Assembly: GCA_902762565.1 (NCBI GenBank)
Contig: CACWOS010000003.1
Span: 25,868-89,867 of the forward strand
Source of the DNA: an uncultured Prevotellaceae bacterium
GTDB lineage: Bacteria > Bacteroidota > Bacteroidia > Bacteroidales > Bacteroidaceae
Reading direction: 5' to 3'
DNA length: 64,000 bases
Within the stretch, counting starts at the first letter, position 1. Every line of letters begins with the position of its first letter. Of this stretch, positions 1 to 8,335 are shown piece after piece. The notes beneath the pieces were generated by a model, which was not told the origin of the DNA, did no database searches, and saw only the letters and a list, made by a program, of their open reading frames with translations. Position numbers and translations under genes: made by a program.

Positions 1-2
1 TC

Positions 3-1559
3 TGTTTCATGGCGGCAGGCAATGAGCCCGCTGGCGACTGGGTCAGCTATTGTAACGACTGGGTGAAGGCCATGAAGCAGTACGACCCCACGAAACTCTA
101 TGCCGGAGCCAGTGTCGGTGGCGGCTGGGCATGGGACGACGGCTCGGAGTATCATGTCAAGGCCGGCGCACGCGGACTGGATTGGGGCAAGCATGCCCCT
201 TCGAGCGATGACGATTACTACCAGCAGTTGCTCTTCCCACGCAACTATAAGTCGGCAGTGCCTAACCATTCGCCCATCCTGGCCCACGAGCAGGGTCAGT
301 GGTGCGCCTTCCCCGATTTCTCGGAGATTCCCCAGTATACAGGCGCCTACAAGGCCAAGAATTTCGAGCTGTTCCGCGACCTGTTGCGCGACCACGGCAT
401 GGCCTCGCAGGCCGAAAAGTTCCTGATGGCCAGTGGTCGCCTGCAGACGCTCTGCTATAAGTACGAAACTGAGCGCAATCTCCGCACCAAGGACTATGCC
501 GGTTTCCAGTATCTGGGCCTTAACGATTACTCAGGACAGGGTACGGCCCTCGTCGGACCTCTGAATGTCCATTGGAGCGAGAAAGGGTACTGCACGGCTA
601 AGGACTGGACGCAGTTCTGTGCACCTGTCGTCGTGTTAGCCCGCTTTCCTAAGTTCGTGTACACCAACGATGAGACGCTCACTGTTCCCATCGAGTGCTA
701 CAACGCTTCCAACGCAGAACTGACGAATGCCAAGATAACTTGGGGCGTTGCCGGTATTTCCAATACGCTTCCTGTCACGACCATTCCCGTTGGTAAAAAC
801 AATGAGTTGGGTACAGTCACCCTTCCGCTCGCACGATATGATCAGCCCACCAAACTGACTCTCACCGTCACCATTGACGATGTTGCCGAAAACCACTGGG
901 ACTTCTGGGTCTATCCTCAGAATCATGGGGACGCTTCTCTCCACCACTCGTTCTACGAGACAGACACCCTCGACGCAAAAGCACTAAAGGTCCTGAAGAA
1001 AGGCGGTACAGTACTCCTCACAGCTGGTGGTAAAATTCGTTACGGCAACGACGTTCGCCACACCTTCACGCCTGTTTTTTGGAATACCTCGTGGTTTAAG
1101 ATGCGTCCGCCTCATACTACAGGTGCCTATATTCAGGCTGACCATCCAGTCTTCCGCGACTTCCCTACCGATGACTGGCAGAACCTCAATTGGTGGGAAC
1201 TCACGAACCGTACACAAGTCATGAATCTCGCCGAGTTTCCCAAGGATTACCAACCCATCGTGCAACCCATCGACACCTGGCACGTATCGCGTAAGCTCGG
1301 CATGCTCATCGAGGCCCGTGTCTTGAAAGGACGCCTGCTCATGACTACCCTTCCCATCAGCGAAAAGCAAACAGACGGAAAGCCCGTTGCCCGCCAACTG
1401 CGCTACAGTATCCTCCGCTACATGCAGAGCCAAGACTTCAATCCCTTGCTTCGTCTCGATGTTGACGTCATCCGTCACCTCTTTGAACGCGAGGCTCCTC
1501 GTGTCGATATGTTCACCAACGAATCGCCTGACGAGTTGAAGCCTAAAATCGGCGGATAG
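3..1559 (+). CDS. Glycoside hydrolase family 2 protein, C-terminal part (truncated by window edge)
   Basis: The frame is open to the left edge, so the first ATG at 9 is internal and the N-terminal sugar-binding and immunoglobulin-like domains lie outside the window. The visible part starts within the TIM barrel. The sequence AGNEP just after the edge matches the GH2 'GNE' acid/base motif, and HEQGQW about 90 residues later is a reasonable nucleophile region. A beta-sandwich tail follows. The segment around MASGRLQTLCYKYE and DYAGFQYLGLNDYSGQG is typical of Bacteroidota GH2 enzymes acting on plant or host glycans. Family assignment is confident; the substrate cannot be read from this fragment. 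It is followed by a promoter and the exbB cluster, so it probably ends its own transcript. Confidence 0.8.
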   Translation, partial: CFMAAGNEPAGDWVSYCNDWVKAMKQYDPTKLYAGASVGGGWAWDDGSEYHVKAGARGLDWGKHAPSSDDDYYQQLLFPRNYKSAVPNHSPILAHEQGQWCAFPDFSEIPQYTGAYKAKNFELFRDLLRDHGMASQAEKFLMASGRLQTLCYKYETERNLRTKDYAGFQYLGLNDYSGQGTALVGPLNVHWSEKGYCTAKDWTQFCAPVVVLARFPKFVYTNDETLTVPIECYNASNAELTNAKITWGVAGISNTLPVTTIPVGKNNELGTVTLPLARYDQPTKLTLTVTIDDVAENHWDFWVYPQNHGDASLHHSFYETDTLDAKALKVLKKGGTVLLTAGGKIRYGNDVRHTFTPVFWNTSWFKMRPPHTTGAYIQADHPVFRDFPTDDWQNLNWWELTNRTQVMNLAEFPKDYQPIVQPIDTWHVSRKLGMLIEARVLKGRLLMTTLPISEKQTDGKPVARQLRYSILRYMQSQDFNPLLRLDVDVIRHLFEREAPRVDMFTNESPDELKPKIGG

Positions 1560-1589
1560 CTATTTTTGTAAGAAAATGGGGAAATAATG

Positions 1590-1619
1590 TTGTTATTTCC
1601 CTCATTTTTTGTACCTTTG
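1590..1619 (+). promoter_or_regulatory. Bacteroidota-type promoter of the exbB-exbD cluster
   Basis: TTG at 1590-1592 and TACCTTTG at 1612-1619, with a 19-bp gap, match the -33/-7 consensus. The GTG at 1619 sits in the -7 box and so cannot be the start of exbB. This supports the ATG at 1646. Confidence 0.7.
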
Positions 1620-1645
1620 TGGCCAAAAATAAAGGTAGAACAAAG

Positions 1646-2491
1646 ATGAATAGAATGAGAATGGCTTTGCTGGGGCTTTTTTCCTTTGGTTTACTGTTAG
1701 TGGCTATTGCCCAGGAGCCGAAAGATAAGAATCCACAGCTTACTGCTAATGACACCACATTGACAACTGGTAACGACACGCTGGTTGCCGATTCGGCTAT
1801 GGCACTGATTGATGCCGATTTGGCTGGTCCTGATGAGATGGAAGAGGGGGGGGGACTCCACAAGCAGTTGAAGCGTAAGTTTATTGAGGGATCAGCAGGC
1901 TTTATGTCGCTTGTGGCATTGGCGTTGGTGCTGGGACTGTCATTTTGCATTGAACGTATCGTTTATCTGACATTGTCGGAGGTGAACACTAAGAAACTGA
2001 TGAAGGCTGTCGATGAAAAGTTGGAGGCTAACGATGTCGAAGGGGCTAAAGATATTTGTCGTGATACACGTGGCCCTGTGGCCTCTATCTGCTATCAGGC
2101 TTTGTTGCACATCAAGGAACCACTGGAACAGATAGACCGTCAGCTGACCAACTACGGCACCGTGCAGATAGGTAAAATGGAAAAGGGGTGCACGTGGATC
2201 CGACTCTTTATTGCTGTGGCTCCCTCATTGGGATTCCTTGGTACGGTAATAGGTATGGTAATGGCTTTCGACCAAATTCAGACAGCTGGCGACATCAGTC
2301 CAACTATTGTAGCCAAGGGTATGAAGGTGGCTCTCATTACGACGATATTCGGTATTGTGGTGGCTATTGTGCTACAGTTCTTTTACAACTACATCCTAGC
2401 TAAGATTGAGCGATTGACGGCACATATGGAAGAGTGTGCTATCACGCTGATGGACTCTGTTACCCAATATAAATCACGCAACAATGGCTGA
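1646..2491 (+). CDS. exbB: MotA/TolQ/ExbB proton channel family protein
   Basis: This 281-residue protein is an inner-membrane proton channel subunit that would energise outer-membrane transport (TonB type) or envelope integrity (Tol type) together with the ExbD proteins downstream. It has an N-terminal signal-like segment ending near AIAQ, an acidic linker, a first membrane helix near residues 84-110, and the family core IRLFIAVAPSLGFLGTVIGM near 180-205, followed by a third helix near 225-255. The N-terminal extension before the first channel helix is common in Bacteroidota ExbB. The linker contains an uninterrupted run of nine G (1846-1854) encoding Glu-Gly-Gly-Gly. The ATG at 1646 was chosen because earlier in-frame GTG codons lie in the promoter. 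Its stop overlaps the next small gene. Confidence 0.9.
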   Translation: MNRMRMALLGLFSFGLLLVAIAQEPKDKNPQLTANDTTLTTGNDTLVADSAMALIDADLAGPDEMEEGGGLHKQLKRKFIEGSAGFMSLVALALVLGLSFCIERIVYLTLSEVNTKKLMKAVDEKLEANDVEGAKDICRDTRGPVASICYQALLHIKEPLEQIDRQLTNYGTVQIGKMEKGCTWIRLFIAVAPSLGFLGTVIGMVMAFDQIQTAGDISPTIVAKGMKVALITTIFGIVVAIVLQFFYNYILAKIERLTAHMEECAITLMDSVTQYKSRNNG

Positions 2492-2615
2492 AGCAGGTAG
2501 TTTTCTCTTGGCCGAAGTGATGCTTTGGCTCATGTACATCGTCTTTGGTGTAGCAGTGGTGGCTGTTGTCGTGTCGGCTACGCGTTCTTTCTGGATGGAT
2601 AATCTGAAGAAGTAG
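2484..2615 (+). CDS. 43-residue single-pass membrane protein between exbB and exbD
   Basis: A short ORF starts at the ATG at 2484, overlaps the exbB stop by 8 bases and ends with TAG one base before the exbD ATG. The product starts MAEAGSFLLAEVMLWLMYIV and ends ATRSFWMDNLKK. It has one hydrophobic helix of about 24 residues with an acidic N-terminus and a basic C-terminus. The tight packing on both sides makes translation likely. I do not recognise a named family. The position suggests a small accessory subunit of the ExbB/ExbD complex, which is inference. Confidence 0.7.
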   Translation: MAEAGSFLLAEVMLWLMYIVFGVAVVAVVVSATRSFWMDNLKK

Positions 2616-2616
2616 T

Positions 2617-3120
2617 ATGTTCCGTTGGAAGCATAGGGACGTTCCCGAACTCAACACGACGTCGACTGCCGACATCTCGTTTATGTTGTTGGTGTTCTTC
2701 TTGGTCACTTCGTCGATGGACAGCGACAAGGGACTGGGACGTAAACTGGCTCCCCTTGACGAGCAGCAACAAGAACAGCGCGACATTAATCGCAGCAATG
2801 TGCTTGAAGTAAAGATTGATGCCAACGATGTACTCTATTGTGACGATAAGGTGGTGACGCACGAGGAACTGCAACTGCAGGTGGAGTCGTTTGTGGCTTC
2901 GCGACAGACAGACCAGCACGTTATTGCTGTCGAGACTAACAGACAGACCAGTTATAACGCTTATTTCGAGATGCAGAATGCTATCGTGAGAGCTTATCGG
3001 GAATTACGTGAAAAGATGGCACGACAGCAGTATGGACACTCGTTTGCGCAGTGTAGCGATGCTGAGCGCGATGCCATCAAGGCGCGTTATCCACAAAGAA
3101 TTTCGGAGGGCGTGAAATGA
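2617..3120 (+). CDS. exbD: ExbD/TolR family biopolymer transport protein (first copy)
   Basis: This 167-residue protein has a short basic cytoplasmic N-terminus, one membrane helix (about residues 20-36, DISFMLLVFFLV) and a periplasmic domain. Asp19 at the start of the helix matches the conserved proton-carrying Asp of ExbD/TolR. The periplasmic part is polar, with a Gln/Arg-rich stretch after the helix and a C-terminal extension. It begins one base after the stop of the 43-residue gene and its end overlaps the second exbD by ATGA, so the four genes form one translational unit. No tonB is adjacent, so whether this serves TonB, Tol or gliding/T9SS energisation is open. Confidence 0.9.
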   Translation: MFRWKHRDVPELNTTSTADISFMLLVFFLVTSSMDSDKGLGRKLAPLDEQQQEQRDINRSNVLEVKIDANDVLYCDDKVVTHEELQLQVESFVASRQTDQHVIAVETNRQTSYNAYFEMQNAIVRAYRELREKMARQQYGHSFAQCSDAERDAIKARYPQRISEGVK

Positions 3121-3593
3121 GCAGATTTAAGACGACACGGAATCGTGAGGTGCCAGGCTTGAACTTGGCAGCCTTGCCTGACCTGATATTTACGGTGCTC
3201 TTCTTCTTTATGATAGTTACCCATATGCGTGAGGTAACTCCCAAAGTACACTACGAAGTACCACAGGGGTCAGAGATTGAGAAAGGACGTAAGGCAGGCC
3301 TTGTCTATTTGTTTATTGGTAAACCTGTTGACGCTCAAGGCCAAATTCTATCTGACGAGACGCGCATCCAACTGAACGACCGCTATGTGACCGTAGGCAA
3401 GATTGCAGAAGAAATTGACAAGGAACGTGCTAAAATGTCGGAGGACGAGCGCCAGCACATGACAGTCAGTATCCGTGCCGACAGGGATACCGAAATGGGC
3501 ATCATCAACGATGTGAAGCAGGCATTGCGTCGTGCAGGTGCTTTGAACATCAACTACTCTGCTACCTCAAATAATCCACAAAAGCATAATTAA
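3117..3593 (+). CDS. exbD: ExbD/TolR family biopolymer transport protein (second copy)
   Basis: This 158-residue paralogue of the preceding gene has a basic N-terminus, one helix from about residue 22 (PDLIFTVLFFFMIV) and a periplasmic domain of about 115 residues. Asp22 is the conserved membrane Asp. The start ATG overlaps the previous stop (ATGA), implying translational coupling. Two different ExbD proteins beside one ExbB is usual in Bacteroidota and suggests a mixed ExbD oligomer inside the ExbB pentamer. The 3' end overlaps the 3' end of the convergent folA by about 32 bases, so the two transcripts would be complementary at their ends. Confidence 0.9.
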   Translation: MSRFKTTRNREVPGLNLAALPDLIFTVLFFFMIVTHMREVTPKVHYEVPQGSEIEKGRKAGLVYLFIGKPVDAQGQILSDETRIQLNDRYVTVGKIAEEIDKERAKMSEDERQHMTVSIRADRDTEMGIINDVKQALRRAGALNINYSATSNNPQKHN

Positions 3594-4041
3594 AGGCGTG
3601 CTTTTCGTCCTTCTCGTGCACTTCTTTCTGGGCTATCTGCCAGTTGCTGTAGTCTGGGAAGAAAGCGTCTGCCTCCGCAGGCGTATCATCTACTTCTGTC
3701 AGACATAGACGGTCAGCGAAGTCAATAGCCTGCTCGTAAACGTGTGCGCCACCAATGATATACACGTCCTCATCAGGCTTGCAACTGTCCAAGGCTGTTT
3801 CGAGGGTGGGGAAGACCTCGCAACCAGGCAACTCTTGAGTGGTTCGCGACAATACGATGTTGCGACGATTGGGTAATGCGCCCTTGGGCAACGACTCAAA
3901 CGTCTTGCGACCCATTACAATGGTATGCCCTGTTGTCAGCGCCTTAAAGCGTTTCAAGTCGTTGGGCAACCAGTATATCAGCTTATTCTCGAAACCAATG
4001 GCACGGTTCTTCGCCACTGCAGCAATGATATTAATCCTCAT
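3562..4041 (-). CDS. folA: Dihydrofolate reductase
   Basis: The enzyme reduces dihydrofolate to tetrahydrofolate with NADPH, supplying one-carbon metabolism and regenerating folate after ThyA (also in this window). Its 159 residues are the normal bacterial length. Visible family features are the start INIIAAVAKNRAIG, the substrate-binding stretch WLPNDLKRFK with the catalytic acid position as Asp, the NADPH loop MGRKTFESLP, and the C-terminal part with IIGGAHVY. It has its own promoter on the minus strand and converges on the second exbD with overlapping coding ends. Confidence 0.95.
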   Translation of the reverse strand: MRINIIAAVAKNRAIGFENKLIYWLPNDLKRFKALTTGHTIVMGRKTFESLPKGALPNRRNIVLSRTTQELPGCEVFPTLETALDSCKPDEDVYIIGGAHVYEQAIDFADRLCLTEVDDTPAEADAFFPDYSNWQIAQKEVHEKDEKHAFNYAFVDYLR

Positions 4042-4069
4042 TCTATGTTTATGTTACTCTTATTGACTG

Positions 4070-4101
4070 CAAAATTACAAAAAAACGAGTGAAAAGCCAA
4101 A
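4070..4101 (-). promoter_or_regulatory. Promoter of folA
   Basis: Read on the minus strand, TTTG (4098-4101) and TAATTTTG (4070-4077) are 20 bp apart, matching the Bacteroidota consensus. The folA ATG is about 28 bases downstream. Confidence 0.65.
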
Positions 4102-4129
4102 TTTATACAAAATATTGTTAATCAATATA

Positions 4130-4158
4130 TTGGATTAGACCATAATTTGCTATATTTG
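4130..4158 (+). promoter_or_regulatory. Promoter of the coiled-coil lipoprotein gene
   Basis: TTG at 4130-4132 and TATATTTG at 4151-4158, gap 18 bp. The ATG of the lipoprotein is 37 bases downstream. Confidence 0.55.
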
Positions 4159-4194
4159 CATGTTTAGTATAAGATATTCCAAAACAAAAAAGTT

Positions 4195-5049
4195 ATGAAA
4201 GTAAATTATAGTAGCATTTTTTCGACATTGTTCGTGTTGTCATTTCTTGCATGCGGTAATGGTACTGGGAGCCAGCAGACACTGGTAGATTCATTACAAG
4301 AAGCTTTAGACCATCGTAATGAAGAATATCGTCAGTTAGACGAGTATTTGACCATTATCTCAAGTAGTCTAGATACTATTTCCAAGCAGGAGAGTGATAT
4401 CTTTAATGCCAATCAGGAGAGCCCTGCACCTAATCGTGAGAAAATCAAGAAGGACTTAGAGACTTTCCAGCAAAATCTGAAAATTCAGCGTGAGCGTATC
4501 TCCAAATTGGAACAGCAGTTGAAAACCCAAAAAGATGGCAATCAGAAGTTGCAAGCTATTATTAACTCTTTGAAGACTCAACTTGCTGAAAAGGAGACCC
4601 AGATAGCTAATCTTCGCAACGAGGTTAGTAAGAAGGATGCAAATATCGATGAGTTGTACAAGAATCTGAGCGAGATGATGTATGTGAATAAACGTCAACG
4701 TGATCTTATAGGGTCACAGCGTGAAATGATTGCCTCTCAAGATGAGCTTATTAACCAGGGTTTTATCAAGATTGGTTCTAAATCAGAGTTGAAAGAATCT
4801 GGTGTACTGACAGGTGGCTTCCTCAAAAAGTCGAAAGTTGACTATTCACAGGTTGACAAGAGTAAGTTCTTTGCTGTTGATATACGTAAGTTTACAGAAC
4901 TTGACATCAACTCCAAGAACCCGAAGATTCTAACTAATGTACCTGAAGAGTCATATATCTTAGATCGTAATGGCGATAAGATGAAGTTACGCATTATCGA
5001 TCCAGAACGTTTCTGGAGTGTCTCGAAATACCTGATTATTCAAATATGA
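4195..5049 (+). CDS. Coiled-coil lipoprotein, function unknown
   Basis: The 284-residue product has a type II signal peptide with lipobox SFLAC (Cys20), then a long heptad-rich region from about residue 35 to 185 that is rich in Gln, Glu, Lys and Leu and should form an extended coiled coil. A compact C-terminal domain of about 90 residues ends in ERFWSVSKYLIIQI. I do not recognise a characterised family; similar lipid-anchored coiled-coil proteins are common in Bacteroidota. It is followed after 7 bases by a DUF4384-type protein and the pair ends at a strong hairpin, so they form a two-gene operon. A periplasmic or surface scaffold is plausible but not shown. Confidence 0.75.
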   Translation: MKVNYSSIFSTLFVLSFLACGNGTGSQQTLVDSLQEALDHRNEEYRQLDEYLTIISSSLDTISKQESDIFNANQESPAPNREKIKKDLETFQQNLKIQRERISKLEQQLKTQKDGNQKLQAIINSLKTQLAEKETQIANLRNEVSKKDANIDELYKNLSEMMYVNKRQRDLIGSQREMIASQDELINQGFIKIGSKSELKESGVLTGGFLKKSKVDYSQVDKSKFFAVDIRKFTELDINSKNPKILTNVPEESYILDRNGDKMKLRIIDPERFWSVSKYLIIQI

Positions 5050-5056
5050 TATTCTG

Positions 5057-5956
5057 ATGAAGAAATTATTAATAACCTTGCTTGTTCTATTGCCTTGCGT
5101 GGTTATTGCGCAGACACGCAAGGTAAGTGGTACATTCACTTACTATGCCAATCCCAGTATGTCGGTCAAGCAGGCAATGGCAGCTGCTATTGAGAATGCC
5201 AAAATTCAGGCACTGGCCAAAGAATTCGGCACTTCGTTACAGCAAAACACTATTTCGCAGATAGGAAAGACTGGTTCAAGGGAGAATGAGTCTTTCAGCC
5301 AATTGAGTTTTGAGGAGGTTAAGGGTGAATGGATAGAAGACACTAAGGAGCCAGAGACAAAGATTACTGCAACGATGAATGACGGTACTCTGATCATCGA
5401 GGCTAAGGTTTGGGGTAAGGCTAGAGCTGTTACTAATAAGGCTGCTGAATTTGAGGTCATGACTCTTCGCAACGGCACCGATAAGAGTTTTGCCAGTCAG
5501 GAGTTTGTAGAAGGTAATATGCTTTATACCTATTTTATTGCACCTGCTGACGGATATGTTTGCATCTATCTTCTTGATGAGAGCAATACTGCCTATTGCC
5601 TGCTACCTTATGGTGGTGATGCAGATGGGCAGCAACCCGTCAAACATGGTCAGGAGTACATCTTCTTTTCGAGGAAGTTCCCCTACGACGTTGCTCCTGC
5701 TGTTGTCGATGAATATCCTCTGACTTGCGGCGATGAATTTGTAGAGCACAATCAGTTATATGTGATCTATTCACCTAACCCTTTTACAAAGGCTGTTGAT
5801 CGTCAGGCTGGGAAAAAGGTGAATGTTAACGATAAGGAGTTAGCTGTACCACGACAGCTTAGTTTTGATGATTTCCAAAAGTGGCTGAGCAGACTCAGTG
5901 CACGCGACAAGGAGGTAGGAAAGAAAATTATTCGTATTTCCATCAAGAAGCAATAA
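5057..5956 (+). CDS. Secreted DUF4384-type protein
   Basis: The 299-residue product has a standard signal peptide (cleavage near VIAQ). An N-terminal region of about 110 residues resembles LPP20-like lipoprotein folds (AMAAAIENAKIQALAKEFGT). From about 130 to 240 is a beta-rich DUF4384-like domain (YTYFIAPADGYVCIYLLDE, followed by YCLLPY). DUF4384 domains are often coupled to caspase-like or kinase signalling proteins in other bacteria, which is interesting because a caspase-family protein is encoded about 6 kb away, but no direct link is visible. It is co-transcribed with the lipoprotein upstream. The stop codon lies at the foot of the terminator stem. Confidence 0.7.
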   Translation: MKKLLITLLVLLPCVVIAQTRKVSGTFTYYANPSMSVKQAMAAAIENAKIQALAKEFGTSLQQNTISQIGKTGSRENESFSQLSFEEVKGEWIEDTKEPETKITATMNDGTLIIEAKVWGKARAVTNKAAEFEVMTLRNGTDKSFASQEFVEGNMLYTYFIAPADGYVCIYLLDESNTAYCLLPYGGDADGQQPVKHGQEYIFFSRKFPYDVAPAVVDEYPLTCGDEFVEHNQLYVIYSPNPFTKAVDRQAGKKVNVNDKELAVPRQLSFDDFQKWLSRLSARDKEVGKKIIRISIKKQ

Positions 5957-6000
5957 AAAATAAGACTTGCAACACAGTAATGGTGCAAGTCTTATTTTTT
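5955..6000. terminator. Perfect 17-bp hairpin terminator between convergent operons
   Basis: Arms 5955-5971 and 5984-6000 are exactly complementary, with a 12-base loop. A-rich left and T-rich right ends give U-runs in both directions, so it can terminate the plus-strand DUF4384 operon and the minus-strand fimbrillin/caspase operon. Confidence 0.9.
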
Positions 6001-6021
6001 ATTGCTTAGTACTTATAACCT

Positions 6022-7293
6022 TTATTGTTGTACCTTTGGAGCTACAGGCCTTACGTTACAATTATAGTTCTGGGGGACACTACCAATGTAGAAAGCTCTG
6101 CCGAAGAATTCGTTGTAGAACGACAGTTCAAAAACGTAACTTTCTTCAGTATCGGAGGTAAGATAGAATCCGTAATTGCCATTATGGCTCAATGTTTGAT
6201 TGGCATCCTTAATACCGCCTGCAGGCAGGAAAATGCTGTTGCCGTTAGCGAGGCTGGTAACCTTGAAACCGGCATTTTGGCTGTCCCAAGTCCAATCGCA
6301 CTGTGTCAGCAGTTCCTGCATATCAGCCTTTGTCGGCATGCGCCATACACCCTTCCAGGTAGCTTTAACAGCATCGTCTTCGTTCCATGACATGTAATCG
6401 CCAATCTCGTATGCAGTGCTGGCTCCCATATTGCAGGTGGACCACAATAGACCGCTCTTCAAGCCTAAGTCGATGTATGGATGGCCATTGTATGGATCTT
6501 CCTTGATAGTGACGTTGAGCGTATATTGCTGCCCCATCTTCAGGGCAGGCAACTCGACATCGAAGGGGAATGACCTCTCGTTGTCGTAGGTGAACACCAA
6601 ATGAACCATTCGGCTCTCATCAGGTAACAGCAATACGTCCTGTTTCACTGTCTTGGCAGCAACAGCATCGGTCGTGATGGTCAGTGGAGCCTCAATAGTC
6701 GCTACGCTTTCAGGATAGCCAACCAACAAGGGTTGGGCATTCTCAGAGTTGTAGGTAAATCCACCCTGTTTGTAAATCTTTTCGCCAGACAACTGGATGG
6801 TGTTCAGTTTAGCCTCCTTCTTATAGGTAACGTTCAGGCGCAGCAGACATAGTGCATGCTGGAACTGGATGTTAGCCTCTGGAGCCTTGTTGTTAACTTC
6901 GACATCTGAAATGCCATAGAGGAAGTTCTCCTGTGCTGCAAGATCAACTCCTATAACGGGCATGGCGGGATTGAAGTCTTCCTTATAGGGATAGTAGGCA
7001 ACTACACGGGTCTGTGTGGAACCCAGAATGATATTGTTGGTGTTCAACTGCTTACCATTCCATTCGGAGGCTACGTTCATATACGTATTGCCATAAGCCG
7101 GCAGAAACAGCCCGACTTTGTCGCCATTGGTAAATGTCGTATCGTTAATGGCTGCCCTTGTAGTTGGCAGTTGGGCGTTGATGCTCAGAATGGCTGGAGC
7201 GTCGTCGCCAACAGCAGTCATCTCGAAATCGTTGCTGCATGCCCATAGCATCGTGGCAGCAATCAGTCCTAAGAATATGTTATGTTTTCTCAT
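6022..7293 (-). CDS. Fimbrillin-family lipoprotein fused to a Fib_succ_major-type domain
   Basis: This is the last gene of the seven-gene operon. Its 423 residues start with a lipoprotein signal (lipobox MLWAC, Cys19), followed by a fimbrillin-like (Mfa-like) region to about residue 280 with typical features: PTTRA shortly after the anchor, YYPY, and FQHALCLLRLNVTY. From about residue 285 a second module reads IDLGLKSGLLWSTCNMGAS, then GVWRMPTKADMQELLTQC and a C-terminal NVRPV. This is the signature of the Fibrobacter-type major paralogous domain, often found at the tips of Bacteroidota surface proteins. The fusion suggests an adhesive tip subunit, which is inference. The gap to the upstream fimbrillin is 19 bases. 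Confidence 0.85.
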   Translation of the reverse strand: MRKHNIFLGLIAATMLWACSNDFEMTAVGDDAPAILSINAQLPTTRAAINDTTFTNGDKVGLFLPAYGNTYMNVASEWNGKQLNTNNIILGSTQTRVVAYYPYKEDFNPAMPVIGVDLAAQENFLYGISDVEVNNKAPEANIQFQHALCLLRLNVTYKKEAKLNTIQLSGEKIYKQGGFTYNSENAQPLLVGYPESVATIEAPLTITTDAVAAKTVKQDVLLLPDESRMVHLVFTYDNERSFPFDVELPALKMGQQYTLNVTIKEDPYNGHPYIDLGLKSGLLWSTCNMGASTAYEIGDYMSWNEDDAVKATWKGVWRMPTKADMQELLTQCDWTWDSQNAGFKVTSLANGNSIFLPAGGIKDANQTLSHNGNYGFYLTSDTEESYVFELSFYNEFFGRAFYIGSVPQNYNCNVRPVAPKVQQ

Positions 7294-7312
7294 TATTCTG
7301 TCAAATTAAGGG

Positions 7313-8296
7313 TTAGTCCATATTCCAAGTGTTCTCAATATTACCTTCGCCATTGTTGCTCCAATCCAGAATGGTGGAACTGCCAACAGAGATGGCTACC
7401 GGCATGTCCTTAGACGTGTCAATAGTGACGGGATAGACATAGCGGCTGTTGGATGACCATGTTGTATATGGAAGCTCAACACTATATACATTTCCGCCAA
7501 TAGTCAGTTCTAAAGTTACGCGATTGTATGAATTTATACTGGTAGGAACGACTAGCAGGTCGATAGTCTGTGAATCCTCCGACAATGTAATAGTCTTTTT
7601 GAGTGTCAGCGTGGCGGCTTCACGGTTTGCGTAAATCATACTGAGCATAGACTCAAGGAAAGAGTCCCATATATGAGTATTGTCTTCATTATGGGCAATA
7701 ACATATGCCATCTCTTTGGCAATATCTGCCAATTTAGTACTATCACACTTGACACTGATAGCGCTACCTTTTTCAATGTTCTTCAGCGAGATGCATGTCA
7801 ATTGTTCGCTACCGTTCTGCTGTTTTAATACAAACGATATGCGGGCCAGTGCATGATGGAACGTCATGGGTACTTTCGGGTATGCTGCGTTAATAAAAGC
7901 TCCTTTTGCCAAATTTGGCGTACCTATCAAAATGTCACACTGATCACCATTTTCATCGGGTGTAATATCAGCATCCTTAAGATTGGCTAAACCAATGAGG
8001 CCTACATTAGCGCCACTTAATTTAACCGTTGGGTTGATTGACCAGAATCCTGCTGCATTGTACTCTGCCCAAGCATAGTTAATGTTATTGGCTGCACCGC
8101 TAACGAAGAGTTCCACCATACTACCGGCACTGAAGCTAGTGGCTTCAATGATTGAACGGGTAGTGGATATATCCGTAGTCAACTGGAGGTCAGCCGTTTT
8201 TGCCATATTGTCGCTGCCTTCTTCAGAAGAACACGACACCAGTCCCAGCAACGCTGTTGCCAAGGACATCATGATTGTATATCTTTTCATCTTCAT
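7313..8296 (-). CDS. Fimbrillin-family lipoprotein
   Basis: The 327-residue product has a type II signal peptide (lipobox LVSC, Cys22) and then a fimbrillin-type two-part beta-sandwich. A STTRS motif follows the anchor at about residue 45. The family helix segment appears as MTFHHALARISFVLKQ, and the C-terminal sheet as YSVELPYTTWSSNSRYVYPVTI. Family knowledge: Mfa/FimA-like pilins and anchors are lipidated, exported and polymerised by donor-strand exchange. The start could also be the third codon (MKRY). It is the sixth of seven genes, 39 bases downstream of another fimbrillin. Low sequence identity to its neighbours suggests distinct subunits rather than recent duplicates. Confidence 0.85.
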   Translation of the reverse strand: MKMKRYTIMMSLATALLGLVSCSSEEGSDNMAKTADLQLTTDISTTRSIIEATSFSAGSMVELFVSGAANNINYAWAEYNAAGFWSINPTVKLSGANVGLIGLANLKDADITPDENGDQCDILIGTPNLAKGAFINAAYPKVPMTFHHALARISFVLKQQNGSEQLTCISLKNIEKGSAISVKCDSTKLADIAKEMAYVIAHNEDNTHIWDSFLESMLSMIYANREAATLTLKKTITLSEDSQTIDLLVVPTSINSYNRVTLELTIGGNVYSVELPYTTWSSNSRYVYPVTIDTSKDMPVAISVGSSTILDWSNNGEGNIENTWNMD

Positions 8297-8335
8297 AACC
8301 TATACATATTAATTAGATTTTGATGTGGCATATCC

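Noticed and set aside
1619-1645. GTG start for exbB at 1619
   Set aside because: It lies in the -7 promoter box, so it would not be in the transcript.
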